Source of the DNA: Rhinopomastus cyanomelas
Taxonomy: Eukaryota > Chordata > Aves > Bucerotiformes > Rhinopomastidae
DNA length: 64,000 nt
NCBI GenBank assembly: GCA_013400115.1
Contig: VXBP01002460.1
Location: 1 to 64,000, forward strand
Direction of reading: 5' to 3'
Made by a program: the position numbers and the translations under genes. The notes under the pieces are model-generated. The model did no database searches and had not been told where the DNA came from. It saw only the letters and a list, made by a program, of their open reading frames with translations. Shown here in pieces: positions 23,601-34,585 of this stretch (the first letter of the stretch is position 1; every line of letters begins with the position of its first letter).

Positions 23601-26600
23601 AAATATCCTACTAAACATGCACTTCGGATTTCCTCTGAGATTCTCCAGAGCAACAGCAACACGTCAGACTGAGTTTTAGTTTGCAAGTGAAGTAAAATCC
23701 AATCTCAAGAACTACATTCATTTCTGGAATGCCAGAGCTTTTTATACCTCACTGAAAGAATCACAGAATAGTTTTGGCTAGAAGAGACCACGAAGGTCAT
23801 TAAGTCCAACCTTTTCCTAGCCCTATCATCACCGCTAAACCACGTCCTCCAATGCAACATGCACCCTTCTTCTAAACATCTCCAGGGATCATGACTCCAT
23901 GCAGCTTGGCGTCAGCTGCAGTCTTACTAAGGGTGCATTCTATGCCCTCGTCCAAATCATTGATAAAAACAATGTTAAACAGGAGTGGCCCCAGTACCGA
24001 GCCCTCAGGGACACCATTCATCACTGGCCACCAACTGGGCTTAACTCCACTGACCACAACTCTTTGGATTCTGTCATTTAACCACCTTTTACCCAGCAAA
24101 GTGTATACCATCCAAGCCAAGTGCAGTCCATTTCTCTAGGAGAGTGCTGTGGGCAACAGTGTCAAATGCCTCACTAAAGTCAAGGTAGGTAACATCCACA
24201 GGTGCCTCTTTGGAAGACTATCTGAACTAGTTCAACACCTACACAAAAAGCAGCAGTTATCAAAGTCACGCTGCTATCCATCTTCTTAACATAGTACTGT
24301 ATTTTCTATGGGGCAAGTGCTTGCCAGCTGTGAAATTTAGCTAGTATAAGGAATTTTAAGAAGAACTTTTGAAGAAAGCATGTATGTTTTCTTAACATCT
24401 TCTGTATCAACACCTTTTAAGCTTTTTAGAAGACAAATTGTACTGTGATGTTACTTACCTTTTCACCAGTTGTTCTTCCATCCATCTCAATAAAGTTTCT
24501 AAATATTTTTATAAGCAACCAACCAGTAAGAAAATAAGCAAAAGTAACTCATAGTTTGCATCTATGTAAAGGGACAGTTTAAGTTTACCTTTGGACTTTG
24601 GAATTAACTCTCCACAGCTCAGTATGCGTACTTCAGCATATGGTTTACTAGATGCATCTGTTTTCTGGTTTTCTATTTCTCTTACAACTTCCTGACCTGA
24701 GATGACTTGTCCAAAAACAACATGATGTCTGAAGAATTTAAACAAAAGAACTCTTAGTTTTTAGTTTTCTCAAGGCAGTTCCCAAACAAACATAAGAAGA
24801 TATATTTACCCATCTAAGTGAGGTGTAGGTTTAGTTGTTCTGTTGTTTCCAGATTGTAGTTCAAGGAGAAAAATGAAGCCAGTATTTGTGGAAAGAAGTC
24901 ACCATTTGAAGCATGTCAGACACACATATGAAGACAGAAATTGAATAAATGAAGAAAACTGAGCAAAACCCAATAGATATTATTCTACGTTTTGTTGTCA
25001 TTGAAAGTAATTCATATTTTAGCCATTAAACTACCTATTTAAGTCATTGCTTTATCAGATTTTATTCAGCAAACACAAGCACACGAATTTTTAGACAGGA
25101 TCCTCATAGAGCCTAGAATAAATATTCTCTTTATTAAACTACAAAAATGCTACCAGGAACAGAAAAAAAAAATTAAGGCAACTGTCTCAGAGCAGGAAAA
25201 CTGCAAATAACTTTCTATACATTAGAAAATAATCAGAAATAAAACAAAAAAAAGTATCTCTTATGTACACATTACTTGACATAAAAGAAGAAATGACTCT
25301 CTCAGCTTTGCCCTTTACAGTATTACTAATGCATACAGATGTCAGCCATGGCAGAAGTAAAACATGGGGATAACTACAGTAATGATCAGTCAGAAATCCC
25401 AGAATAAGGGTCTAACGGTAAGTGGCATCTGCAGCTTACCCATGTCATGACACAGGGCTAAGAGCGATGCATTACAAGAATGTCTTCTGTATATAAATTA
25501 CATTAAGAGTCTACTGCAGTGTATTTTAAGATTTTAAGTCTTAACTGCAAATGAGACTGCACTGGAAAGTTATTTTATGACAAAAAAACCCCCTTCTACT
25601 ACCAGACTTGCTCTGCTTCCTTCTGGACATCACTTGCTAGAGGCAAGTAGTAAGATTTCTACAAGGAACTATCAGGAACCTACTGGTAGAGACAACAAGC
25701 ACCAGACATAATAATGCCAAAAAGTCAGGCTCCCTAAACACCACATCAGAAAAACAGCTTCTGTGAAAAAACTAAAAAAACATCAACTTTGCATTTGCAC
25801 AGAAGCTATTCTCCAATACTTTGAAGGATTACCTTTGCAGTTTACAGACAGCAAACCACAGATGCATTTCAGGATGGTACAATACTTACATAAAGAACTG
25901 TGAACCATTTGTATCTTTTCCTCGGTTGGCCATTGAAAGGAGAAATTCTTTGTTGTGCTTTACAGCAAAGCTTTCATCTGAAGAAAGTGTTTTCAGTTAC
26001 TTTACATATACCACACATAAAATTAACTAAATGCATTTTTATTAAAGAAATCTGCTACTCACTTCAGTAAAAAGGTGTACTACAAAGTTTCAACATACCT
26101 ATTTTAAAACTACATTAATCCTCCCATTCTAAATAATGCAACTTAATAAATACAAATTCATGTATTTTAGACTGAGAAAAAAACCCCACACTTAAAAATT
26201 AACTACTAATGTTAAAAAAACTTTGCTTGCTACCAACACTAAGAGAGGCCTCATCATTTTAAGTTGTTGCTTTTTTTATTCTATACATACTGGTCATTGT
26301 ATGGGTTTTTTTTAGCTGTGCATTAGATATTGAGAAACCCTTTATTTTCAGGCAGTTTTCTTGTTTTATTATTTTTTTAAGACACACAAAGATCCAAACT
26401 GATAGCAACTACAAACAACTGTTTGACAGACACAGAGATGAACCTATCAAGCTGGCCATAAAGAAAGTAAATTTAACTTAAAATGAATCTTAAAATTATT
26501 TGCTAATCAGAAGTAACAGTTCAAATTAAATCCAAGTGAAACTGTGAAATGTAATAACTATTCTTTACTTCACACATCTGTAAGAGATTAACCTCTCTCC

Positions 26601-29600
26601 CAAAACAGCATGAAAGCTGCTGGAGGATCCAAACTCTTCAGACAGTGGAAGTTTCCTTGATCTTGTTTAGAACCATGCTATCATGAGGGTTGGAAGATAC
26701 CTCCAAGATCATAAAATCCAACCATCAATCTGATCATAGAATCATAGAATCATAACGGATTGGAAGGGACGTCGAAAGATCATCCAGTCCAATCTGCCTG
26801 CAACAGCAGGATCACCTAAACCAAGTCACACAGGAACACATCCAGTCGAGTCTTGAACATCTCCAGAGAAGGAGACTCCACAACCCCCCTGGGCAGCCTG
26901 TTCCAGTGCTCTGTCACCCTCACCGTTGAAGAAGTTCCTTCTCAGGCTGATGTGGAACCTCCTATGTTCCAGCTTACAACCATTGCCCCTCGTCCTATCA
27001 CTACATGACACTGAGAACAGCCCAGTTCCATCCTCCTGACACCCACCCCTCACATATTTGTAGACATTAATGAGGTCACCCCTCAGTCTCCTCTTCTCCA
27101 AGCTAAAGAGACACAGCTCCCTCAGCCTCTCCTCTTAAGGGAGGTGCTCCACCTCTGACATTAATGAGGTCACCCCTCAGTCTCCTCTTCTCCAAGCTAA
27201 AGAGACACAGCTCCCTCAGCCTCTCCTCTTAAGGGAGGTGCTCCACCTCTTTGATCATCCTTGTTCCCTACACTGGACTCCCTCTAGCAGCTCCACATCC
27301 CTCTTGAACTGAGGAGCCCAGAACTGGACACAATACTCCAGGTGTGGTCTCACCAGGGCAGAGTAGAGGGGGAGAAGAACCTCTCTCGATCTGCTAACCA
27401 CCCCTCTTCTAATCCACCCCAGGATGCTGTTGGCCCTCTTGGACACAAGAGCACACTGCTGGCTCACGGTCATCCTGCTGGCCACCAGGACCCCCAAGTC
27501 CCTTTCCCCTACACTACACTCCAACAGGTCAGTCCCCAGCCTGTACTGGTACCTGGGGTTGTTCTTGCCCAGATGCAAGACTCTGCACTTACTCTTATTA
27601 TAGCTCATTAAATTTTTCTCAGCCCAGCTCTCCAGCCTGTCCAGATCTTGCTGATGCCACCATGACCACTAAAAATCATGTTTTCTAGAGCCACATCTAA
27701 GCATTTTTTGAACACCTTCATGGACTGTGACACTACTGCCTCACTTGGAAGTCTGTTCCAATATCTGACCTTTCTTTCAGAGAAAAATCAAGTTTTCCTA
27801 ATGCCCAACATAAGCCTCTCTTGCCACAACTAGAAGGTACTTCCTCTTCTTCTACTGTTTCTTGTGAGTGACTTGGGAGAAGACACCAGCCCCCACCTCT
27901 CCACAGCCTCCTTTCAGATAGCTGTAAATATGGTCTCCCCTCAACCTCCTTTTGCCCAGACTAAACAATCCCAGCTCCCTCGCCAGCTCCTCCTGCGACA
28001 TGTCCTCCAGGCCCTTCACTAGCCTTGTGTGTCTGTGGACACACTCGAGCCCCTCGGTGTCCTTCTGGTGTTAAAGTGCCCACAAGATGGCGCCTTAGAG
28101 ACGGATGGCAGGAGAAAGCATTGACAAGGTAGTATGTTATCTGTAAGGCTGTGGTTTCCTGTCACATCATGTCACTGGCAGCGAAAGGGACAGTCTCACT
28201 CACACTCTAGGGATCTGTACAATTGCTACCTCGTACAGACAGCATCAGTGCCAATTTAATCCTACGGTGAGCTTCTTAAGGGATTCACAGCATGCCACAA
28301 ATTCAGTTTTATGCTGTGGCTGCGTTGAATAGCCAGCCTGCAAGTGCTAGAAGGTAGAGGTTTAGCTAGTTCTTCCACCCTCCCCAACACCACATTTCCT
28401 CAAACCCAGTCATTTGTGTTAGTTTTGATGCTAATATAGGAATAAATACTTCCTTTCCGGCAATAGCTATTGTGCATTTTAGCAGGTAGAATCAGCTGAA
28501 AGTAGTATCTGGATGAGAGTCAGAGGAAGGCAACAACTCCTCCCTCTTTTGGCAGTTTTAAGCTGCCGATTCAGCTCAAGGTCTGATATATATCTGCAGC
28601 CTGGCCCAAACAAAATAGTGAATAATTATTTTGATTGTTTGCTTCAAGCTTAGATGTCAATCAGTGTTAAAAGAGATAGCAGAGAGGAGTAAAACCATTC
28701 CTGCTGGTGGCAGTCACCCATAGCATGGGCTTATGTACAATACAAACCACTCCAAGAAAAACAGAGGTTCCACTACATTCTAGACAAACATAGGCTGAGA
28801 AACACACTGGCGTGCAGTAGAGGTGGTACTTCTACAACAATGACTGAAAAAGAACCAGGACTGGAAGAAAAGTGATGACCTTTTTATCATTAATTCCTCT
28901 TGGTTTAGGAAAGCCGGGGTTTATGCCTTCCTTTCAGTGAGCATTTTGCAAGGAAATCTGACTTCATGCCTTTTACTTTTTCACTGGTAGCTGCTCAATC
29001 CGAAAGTGTCTGGACCGTTAAAGTCCTCAAAGATAGGACAAAATCTTAAAAACAATGGAGTTCAGCTTTAAAGAACAGACTACAGAATGTGAAAGTGACT
29101 GCCTACAGTAACACCAAATTAGTGCACACTGATAGAACTCTTACCTTCAAAAAAGCCACCATAGATGGATTCACCTCCCCTGCCATTTCCTTGAAAGAGC
29201 AAAAGTGACAGTTACAACTTTGTGACAGCGAGAACCACATTATGAGCAGGTGCTTGCTAATGCAAAATACTGATCTAACTGCATCCAAGACATTGACATT
29301 ATTCTCCAAGATACACAAACATCAAGAAGCATATTCACAGTCTTCAAGCAAACTTGGAAAAAAAAACATTCTCACAGATGTTCTGCTATGTCTTCCTTTT
29401 AAAATTCCCAGCAGCAGATATTTAATGCTAAAATTTAAACCTTTCAATAGAAAGTATTTACTTGCTCTAAATACTGAGAAAACAGAGCTGAAGTACATGT
29501 GTGTGCATGCACATGTCTAAGTTTGTAGAGTTTTTTATTACACAATATTTAATTTCAAGGTTCTTATGCTGAAAAAGGGAATAAAGCAGCTGAATCACAG

Positions 29601-31898
29601 AAGAATTAATATGAGCAATGATGCTACACAGAACCCTCGTTACATAACATTATATTTTTCTTCAGTCACGATACCTTCACTGAAGTCACCTCCTTGGATC
29701 ATAAAGTCCTTCACTACCCTGTGAAACAGACAACTTTTGTAATGCAATGGCTTTTGGGTGGATTTTCCTGTACCCTTTTCACCTAAAGGACAAGACAAGG
29801 GAAAAAAAGACCCAAAATTACTCTGTACATGTAGAAACTCTGCTTCAAAGAAGCACAAAATCAAAATCATGTAAGCACTGAAAAATCAGCTTGCGAGGCA
29901 GACACATGCCTGTAATACTACTAAGAAATGAGCATTTAAGAAAGCAGAGCAGAAACTACCTTCTTACTCTACAGTTACACCAGAACTCCTTACTGACATC
30001 AGTATACAATTCTGGTCTCTTCCATGCAGATTAACTGTAATTAAAGAGCCACTTTTGGTGTAAGGTAAGTAGGTTTGCTCAGAAGAATGCAAGAAACAGG
30101 CAGATCTTCAATTACAACACAGCAAGGTTAAGGTAACATACATGCTCCTAATAAAAACAAAGCAGCAGGGAAAGGAGAAACAATCTCATTCCTCCCCCAG
30201 CTCATGATTAGAACTGCCATCTTCATCCCTTAGGTCAGCTCTGTTGCTCAAGACTCATAAGCAGACTTTCTTGCTTCAGTTTCCTACTTCCCATGCTACC
30301 CTCAAACAGAAAGGTCTCTGCCTAGTCATGTCCAAGATTAATGGCTCATGGTGGGTCCTGTGAATGGTAGTGCCAACTTCAAGGTAACAATATGGTCATC
30401 AACAGGAACATTTTAGAAGGTAAAGGCTCTCTTCCTCTCAGCACTGGCAAGTATTTAGTCTTTATCTTCCTATGATCTTACTTTTCGAGCAGCTTTTGTC
30501 AAAGACAGTTGCCTCTGAACCTATCTGTAATAGGCGGGTGCCTCCATATGGATCTGACTAGTCAAAACCCCATTTGTGATAGAAACTTTGACAAATGTGA
30601 AGCTCTATCTATTCTGCTAACTCAGTATACAACTAACTAGGTGTGCCAGGAAAACACGAAGCCGTGCATCCCTGTTTTAAGAAGTCACCACATACTTTTC
30701 AAAACTGCTGAAAAACAAACAACCAGTAAAACAAAACCAAAACTTTAATTAATGTGCTGATGATCAATACCATGAACACTGTCAATGTATTTTCCTCACT
30801 ATTTTTAAATACATTAAAGTAGTAAAGCTGTTCAGCATCTGAATTTGATCTTAAATATCAGGAACTAATTATCAACTTAGTCTTTGTTCCTGACCTGAAA
30901 TGCTGTTGAAAGGCTTCAAATCAGAAGTTTAAAGCAGTAGCAGGGAATAGCACATTTTGTAATAACCCAACCTGCGGGCAGTTGACAGCAGACCAAGATG
31001 CCGTGGTCACATGACAACAGACACAGAGCCATTCAAAGCTGTTACATTTTCATAACCTGATTTTGTGCCAGTAAACCTAGTGTCAGCTCAGATAATACCT
31101 CCATTCCTACAGACATCATGAATGGTGCACTAAGTGTTTTAGCTAACTTGACATGAATGCGATTATGCACCCACACCTGATTAATGAGAGAAACTTCTCT
31201 GTATTTTGTTCAAGAAATAATCTGAATTTCAATAGGAGTGGAAATCGTCAGTTTCCATTAATAAAGAAAAATTAAAATGAAGAAAAAAAATACAAATTAA
31301 TACCAGCACCTTTTAAATAGCTCAAAGTACCCCAAGATTTAAAAGTAGTTTACACAATTGACCTCTTACTGGCTACCTTTCAAGACTGGATGATGTTATA
31401 TAATGTGAACAGTAATATCTATGCTACTAACAGAAAATCAGCTTACTGTGTCCGTATTTAAAGTTGATTAGTACGCAACCGCTTTGATTCTGCATCAGAT
31501 GAATATGAGAAATCAGCTCTGTAACCTCAACAGATAGCAAGAACCAATGTTTTATGTACCTACTTTTGTATGTAAGAAAATTCCAGAAGAAACAACACAA
31601 TTAGCTAACATGGTATTACATTAAAAATTATAAATAAAGTTTAAAATGTACAAACCTGTGCAAAGGCAGCGAAAGTTTTCACACGTTTTTGGACACACAT
31701 CTGAAAATAGTTCAAAGACCACTCTACCAGCTAGAAAAAACACAGCAAAACCATATTCATTACAAGGTTAACTGGTATTTGTATTATTCTTAAAACAAGA
31801 GCATCATGTTACTCAATGGCTATTTCAATTTTCTTACCAGGTACATTGTTGATGGCTATATCAAAAAAGCAACGAGGTCTCTGGACCTTTACTCCCAT
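10542..31898 (-). CDS. PPIG: PPIG, peptidyl-prolyl isomerase G (SR-cyclophilin), whole coding span of 12 exons
   Basis: Nuclear cyclophilin with an RS tail that, from family knowledge, associates with splicing speckles and the phosphorylated RNA polymerase II CTD. Coding exons in order: 31838-31898, 31656-31730, 29675-29782, 29145-29189, 25890-25977, 24810-24839, 24589-24728, 16314-16518, 13347-13514, 12770-12854, 11912-12048, 10542-11664. I checked every junction for phase; the total is 2265 nt, or 754 residues plus stop, the length I recall for human PPIG. Residues 1-176 form the PPIase domain with FHRVV (R67), FMIQGGDF (F72, M73, Q75), GSQFF (F125) and HHVVFG (H138). The position equal to Trp121 of cyclophilin A is His133, a known feature of this subfamily that lowers cyclosporin binding. 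Residues 183-250 are Ser/acidic then Lys-rich, and residues 381-754 are the RS/RE/RD-rich tail. The ATG sits in CC-ATG-G context. Confidence 0.97.
11912..12048 (-). CDS. PPIG: PPIG coding exon 11
   Basis: Acceptor TTTCAAG and donor AA|GTAAGA. It encodes residues 336-380 in phase 0 to 2, from RYRTPSRSRSRDRF through WIKGDK. This block is strongly conserved in vertebrate PPIG and begins the Arg/Ser-rich part. Confidence 0.96.
12770..12854 (-). CDS. PPIG: PPIG coding exon 10
   Basis: Acceptor CCTTTTTAG and donor AGG|GTAAAT. It encodes residues 307-335, including NSQSTYQRRLLVTRSGRK and ending GRGPR. The exon ends in phase 0. Confidence 0.93.
13347..13514 (-). CDS. PPIG: PPIG coding exon 9
   Basis: Acceptor AACCAAAG|C and donor AAAG|GTAACG. 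It encodes residues 251-306: an acidic Ser stretch, the conserved PEEIPPIPENRFLMRKSPPK, then a Lys/Glu/Arg run. Confidence 0.95.
14232..15086 (-). mobile_element. CR1 LINE 3' fragment, younger subfamily
   Basis: On the plus strand it starts with the reverse of the CR1 3' end (GGAAGGGACCTCAAAAGATC) and runs back through the 3'UTR into the reverse transcriptase C-terminus. Recognisable words are VRPHLGV and, at 14733-14948, the MSYNKSKC block. It ends abruptly where the next CR1 begins. Confidence 0.92.
15087..16085 (-). mobile_element. CR1 LINE fragment, second subfamily, with an assembly N at 15510
   Basis: Its 3' end (AATCATCATGGCTGGAAAGG on the plus strand) differs from the neighbouring copy but matches the copy at 59435. 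Minus-strand words such as DMPYEERLRELGLFSLEKRR and MSQQCAQMAKKANGIL mark reverse transcriptase. Compared with the 59435 copy, about 80-90 bp are missing at the single N. Confidence 0.92.
16314..16518 (-). CDS. PPIG: PPIG coding exon 8, Ser/acidic and Lys-rich linker
   Basis: Acceptor GATTTAAAG|CC and donor AAAG|GTAAGT. It encodes residues 183-250. A Ser/Asp/Glu tract (SSSSSSDSESSSDS and so on) is followed by a run of Lys, Arg and His ending KKRKKSKK, which probably acts as a nuclear localisation and charge-switch linker between the cyclophilin domain and the RS tail. Confidence 0.95.
21149..21159. other. poly-G tract ending in an assembly N
   Basis: A run of about ten G followed by one N. 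Its length is probably uncertain because homopolymers of this kind are read poorly. Confidence 0.8.
22344..23350 (-). mobile_element. CR1 LINE with an N gap inside it
   Basis: The left part (22344-22673) is the CR1 3' end. The right part (22947-23350), read on the minus strand, is the amino-terminal half of the reverse transcriptase with HKSMGPDGMHPRVLREMA, KKGKKEDPGNYRPVSLTS and SQHGFTKGESCLTNL. The sequence that should join them (RT core to C-terminus, probably over 1 kb in a single element) is replaced by 273 N. The gap size may be wrong, or two elements may be joined. Confidence 0.88.
22674..22946. other. assembly gap (273 N)
   Basis: A continuous run of N flanked on both sides by CR1 sequence. 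A repeat-caused assembly break is the likely explanation. Confidence 0.98.
23355..23535 (-). repeat. second copy of a CR1 reverse transcriptase segment
   Basis: This segment repeats, with scattered differences, the CR1 segment at about 22966-23145 (HGFTKGESCL region through the PGKVMEQFVLE region). It could be a second truncated CR1, a local duplication or an assembly product of the nearby gap. Confidence 0.75.
23758..24195 (-). mobile_element. CR1 LINE fragment (internally deleted)
   Basis: A CR1 3' end (AATCACAGAATAGTTTTGGC on the plus strand) jumps after about 130 bp to the reverse transcriptase core. On the minus strand this reads GVPEGSVLGPLLFNI and INDLDEGIECTLSK with drift. It is a degraded old copy. 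Confidence 0.88.
24589..24728 (-). CDS. PPIG: PPIG coding exon 7, end of the cyclophilin fold
   Basis: Acceptor AATTCTTCAG|A and donor AAAG|GTAAAC. It encodes residues 136-182, HHVVFGQVISGQEVVREIE through ELIPKSK, including His138 (His126 in cyclophilin A) and the last strand of the barrel. Confidence 0.97.
24810..24839 (-). CDS. PPIG: PPIG coding exon 6, a 30-nt microexon
   Basis: It encodes ITTKPTPHLD (residues 126-135) between phase 2 junctions. The donor is GG|GTAAAT. The acceptor is AACAACAG|AACAAC with purines close upstream. The nearest pyrimidine tract (CATTTTTCTCCTTG) lies about 27 nt away, and no AG falls between it and the used CAG. Without this exon the cyclophilin fold would lose its active-site loop. 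Confidence 0.94.
25890..25977 (-). CDS. PPIG: PPIG coding exon 5
   Basis: Acceptor CTTTCTTCAG|AT and donor AT|GTAAGTATTG. It encodes residues 97-125, DESFAVKHNKEFLLSMANRG through GSQFF. This carries the conserved MAN and NGSQFF motifs of the PPIase pocket. Confidence 0.97.
26734..27654 (-). mobile_element. younger CR1 inserted in the older CR1
   Basis: It has a tail of ATAGAATC repeats and a 3'UTR, then reverse transcriptase C-terminal words on the minus strand (MSYNKSKCRVLHLGKNNPR, VRPHLEYCVQFWAPQFKRD). It contains a perfect 94-bp tandem duplication. Confidence 0.92.
27063..27250. repeat. perfect 94-bp tandem duplication inside CR1
   Basis: 27063-27156 and 27157-27250 are identical base for base by eye, both starting GACATTAATGAGG and ending CTCCACCTCT. 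Other CR1 copies here have one copy only. Confidence 0.93.
29145..29189 (-). CDS. PPIG: PPIG coding exon 4 (45 nt)
   Basis: Acceptor TCTTTCAAG|GA and donor GAAG|GTAAGA. It encodes residues 82-96, GNGRGGESIYGGFFE, the loop typical of divergent cyclophilins. Confidence 0.96.
29675..29782 (-). CDS. PPIG: PPIG coding exon 3, catalytic Arg exon
   Basis: Acceptor TCCTTTAG|GT and donor GAAG|GTATCG. It encodes residues 46-81, with the KGTGKSTQKPLHY insertion of SR-type cyclophilins and the catalytic FHRVV-KDFMIQGGDF segment (R67, F72, M73, Q75). Confidence 0.97.
31656..31730 (-). CDS. PPIG: PPIG coding exon 2
   Basis: Acceptor TTTTTTCTAG|CT and donor CACAG|GTTTGT. It encodes residues 21-45, AGRVVFELFSDVCPKTCENF and the start of the RCLCTGEKG motif. 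Confidence 0.97.
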
Positions 31899-31917
31899 GG
31901 CTTCAAAAGTTTAAATA
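31838..31917 (-). CDS. PPIG: PPIG exon carrying the start codon (20 nt 5'UTR plus coding exon 1)
   Basis: Acceptor ATTACTTGCAG, then 20 nt of 5'UTR, then ATG at 31898-31896 in CC-ATG-G context. It encodes MGVKVQRPRCFFDIAINNVP. The donor is CCTG|GTAAGA. The start matches the family N-terminus, and no upstream in-frame ATG lies in this exon. Confidence 0.96.
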
Positions 31918-34406
31918 CTGCAAGTAATAAAAATACAGTTTAGTTTTTCCTTTTTAGGTAATGAAACTTTGTTAGTCAGTGTAGAAGATTTTACAAAAAA
32001 CAAATGTCAGAAAAGCTTTAAAAAACCCCCACCCCCAAACTTCACCATCCCCAAAGCCAGGGAGCAAATCTAAATATTTTGATATTCAGAAAATGTATTT
32101 TAAGTCATTGTCATGCTTTTTAGACACAAATAATTTTATGCCCATTTGTTGTAAGAGCGTTAGATTGAATATTGAGAGCCATACTTCAGATGAGGAAATA
32201 CAAATAAGCTTCAGAGAGGGGAAAGAAAAAAAAGCCTTTGAGACCAAACAACTTCTTTGAATGCTCTCAAACAGTATTTGCAAACTGCCTTTCAACTGTT
32301 TAAAAGGACCAATTTGTAATCTCTGTTAGTATCAGCATCATGGGCTAAAGAGGCTGCCATCTCCACATGTCAAACCACTCCCTCTGGTCAGGGTTAACAA
32401 CTTCACATCAGCCCAGGTGTGCTCAGGAATAAACTGGCTGCTTCAGTCCACATCCCAGTTCAGCTCATCTCAGTGACGCATAATTATCTGGCCTGTGAGC
32501 TATAGCTACTCAATGGAACATACTGGCCCAGGAGGGTGAACTTCTTCAAATGCTGCAGGTGAGTAATAAGGGCACAAGACAAGGCACACTTTCAGAAAAC
32601 CCAGAACTACTGCCACTAACAGAGCTGTCAAAGAGTAGAAGTGGATTGTTACAACTTAACACGACAATATGGTGATGATTTGTCAAGACTTATCATTTAA
32701 TTTCTTAAGAATATATTTCCTGCATCTCTGTCAATACTGTTATCAGAAGTTGCTCTAATTAGGATTCAAACTATTCCACATGATAAAAACCAACCCTACA
32801 AACATGTAACTCTACCAAGATCACTGCAAATGGAAAAAGTTTTAGCTTGTTAATGTTTCTTTTCTTTTGATGCCATTGCTTACCTCTTCTTCCTTATTCT
32901 TTAATATATAAATCCCCTTTTTTTTTGTGTGTGTAACAACACGCTAATGCCATCTACATCTCTGGCCTTCCAACATCATGTACAATCAAGATACTGTTTT
33001 CCATTTCTGAATGAGTTCAGAGAGGGGAAAGAAAACAATGTTGGCAAGAGGTTCTGTAAGACTGGAATACCTCTTCCACAGTTTGAAACATAATCCACAA
33101 AATTTCGGTTCTAATTAATTTTTGTTTCAGGAAAACACTACTGAAATCTAGCTGACATACTGCACATACCTCTTCTAGAACTTCACTCCTAACTTTGCCA
33201 TGGAGCAGACTCAAAAAATTCCATTGTGTCTGTCACTCTCAGCTTACAAACAAGACGCAGTTAAGAAATCAAAAAAATCGTAAGAGCTACGCAGGACTGA
33301 TTTAGATTAGACACTACTCAAGAGTTTATCTTTCCTGTGACTTTTACACAACAAAAGACTTTACAAACACTGAGAATCTCACTATATATCCTTTTAGCTG
33401 TGTAATCAACACAGTAACTCATACAAACCAGAGATTTGTCAAAAGCAGCAAGTCTGCCTCAGTCTGCTTGCCCCTTTCCCTGAATTACTGTTTCTCTTCT
33501 GTACAAGGAATTTTGCAGTCAGATAAAGAAACAAATACAGACAACACCCATAGCCGTGAACTTTCATGTCTGGTTAGGGTAAGGCTGACGAGCTCACCAC
33601 CCTGCTGCACAGACTGAGCAGCACAAGGGAGATGAGACAGGTGGGAAGGGACAGACTGCCTTCAGAAGTGAGAACAGCCCCAAGAACAGCCATCAACTCA
33701 CAGTCAGTATTAAGGAGACTATACAGCTCCATGAGATGGAATTATATTTTTCTGGGAAACCTCTCAGAATAAATTCTACAATATTGTTTGGTGGTAGAAC
33801 TGACAGTTTTAAACTCAATTAAGATATTGAAAGACCAGCAGCAGTACAAACAATGGTACTCACTCTAAGCATTTAGCTGTAGCGAGGAGGGCTTAACTCC
33901 TGCTTTACAGGCAATCCGCTTGAGAAATGTAGAGATATGCTTTAAAATTTATGTTAAACTATAAAATAAACATCAATAGACCCAAGACAGTCAATTTTTA
34001 ACTCAGTTTTGTACAGAACTCTGTGGGAAAGAGAATGAAGAAACCTACCAAAATCTCTATTCTCATCAATTTTTGCTCAGTTTTTTTCTGCATCTACATT
34101 GTCTCATGAACAGTGAAACAAATTAAGTTTAGACCACATTCGAAATGTTACCTCCAATGTTCCTTGTGTTCTCCCCAAATACTCCAGTAATATCCCCTAA
34201 ATAACTGGGTGCACGTGGTTCAGTATGAAAGCTTGCACTTGGTTCTAAATTATGTCAACCAGTCAGTATGAACGTTACTGGACAAACACTAGGCCAAGTA
34301 ATTCTCGAGCTGATGTTTTGTAGTAAACCAGGCTAAAATATCAGTGACATTTATCGTACCTACGTACAGGGTAAGTTAGTGTTTCCTATGCAACATACTT
34401 AAGTAT

Positions 34407-34585
34407 CTTCACAGTATCACAGTAATGATAAGGTTGGAAAAGATCATCCAGTCCAACCTAAATCCAAATAAACCAAGTAAACCTGACATCTAGATCATGC
34501 CACTCAGCACCTCATCCAGCCTAACCTTGAATACCTCTTTTGCACAGTTCCTACTTCAGACAGAACTTCTTCTGAAATGTACAGT
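34407..34585 (-). mobile_element. old CR1 3' fragment
   Basis: The plus strand reads AAGGTTGGAAAAGATCATCC then GTCCAACC, followed by degraded CR1 3'UTR (CTCATCCAGCCTAACCTTGA). Confidence 0.8.

Larger units (their letters stand above)
16519..24588 (-). other. PPIG: PPIG intron 7 (between coding exons 7 and 8)
   Basis: An 8-kb intron with canonical GTAAAC and TTTAAAG ends. It holds CR1 fragments at 22344-23535 and 23758-24195, the 273-bp N gap and the poly-G/N site at 21149-21159. The remainder looks like unique AT-rich sequence without exons. Confidence 0.75.
26676..28070 (-). mobile_element. old CR1 fragment split by a younger CR1 (outer element)
   Basis: The outer, more diverged CR1 occupies 26676-26733 and resumes at about 27655-28070. 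The junction text CCAACCATCAATCTGA and TGCCACCATG is what the older copies at 40773 and elsewhere show uninterrupted. It gives relative insertion order. Confidence 0.85.
24840..31655 (-). other. PPIG: PPIG introns 3-6 region, with CR1 copies
   Basis: Introns separating coding exons 2 to 6. The only recognisable content is the nested CR1 cluster at 26676-28070; the remainder appears unique. Confidence 0.6.
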
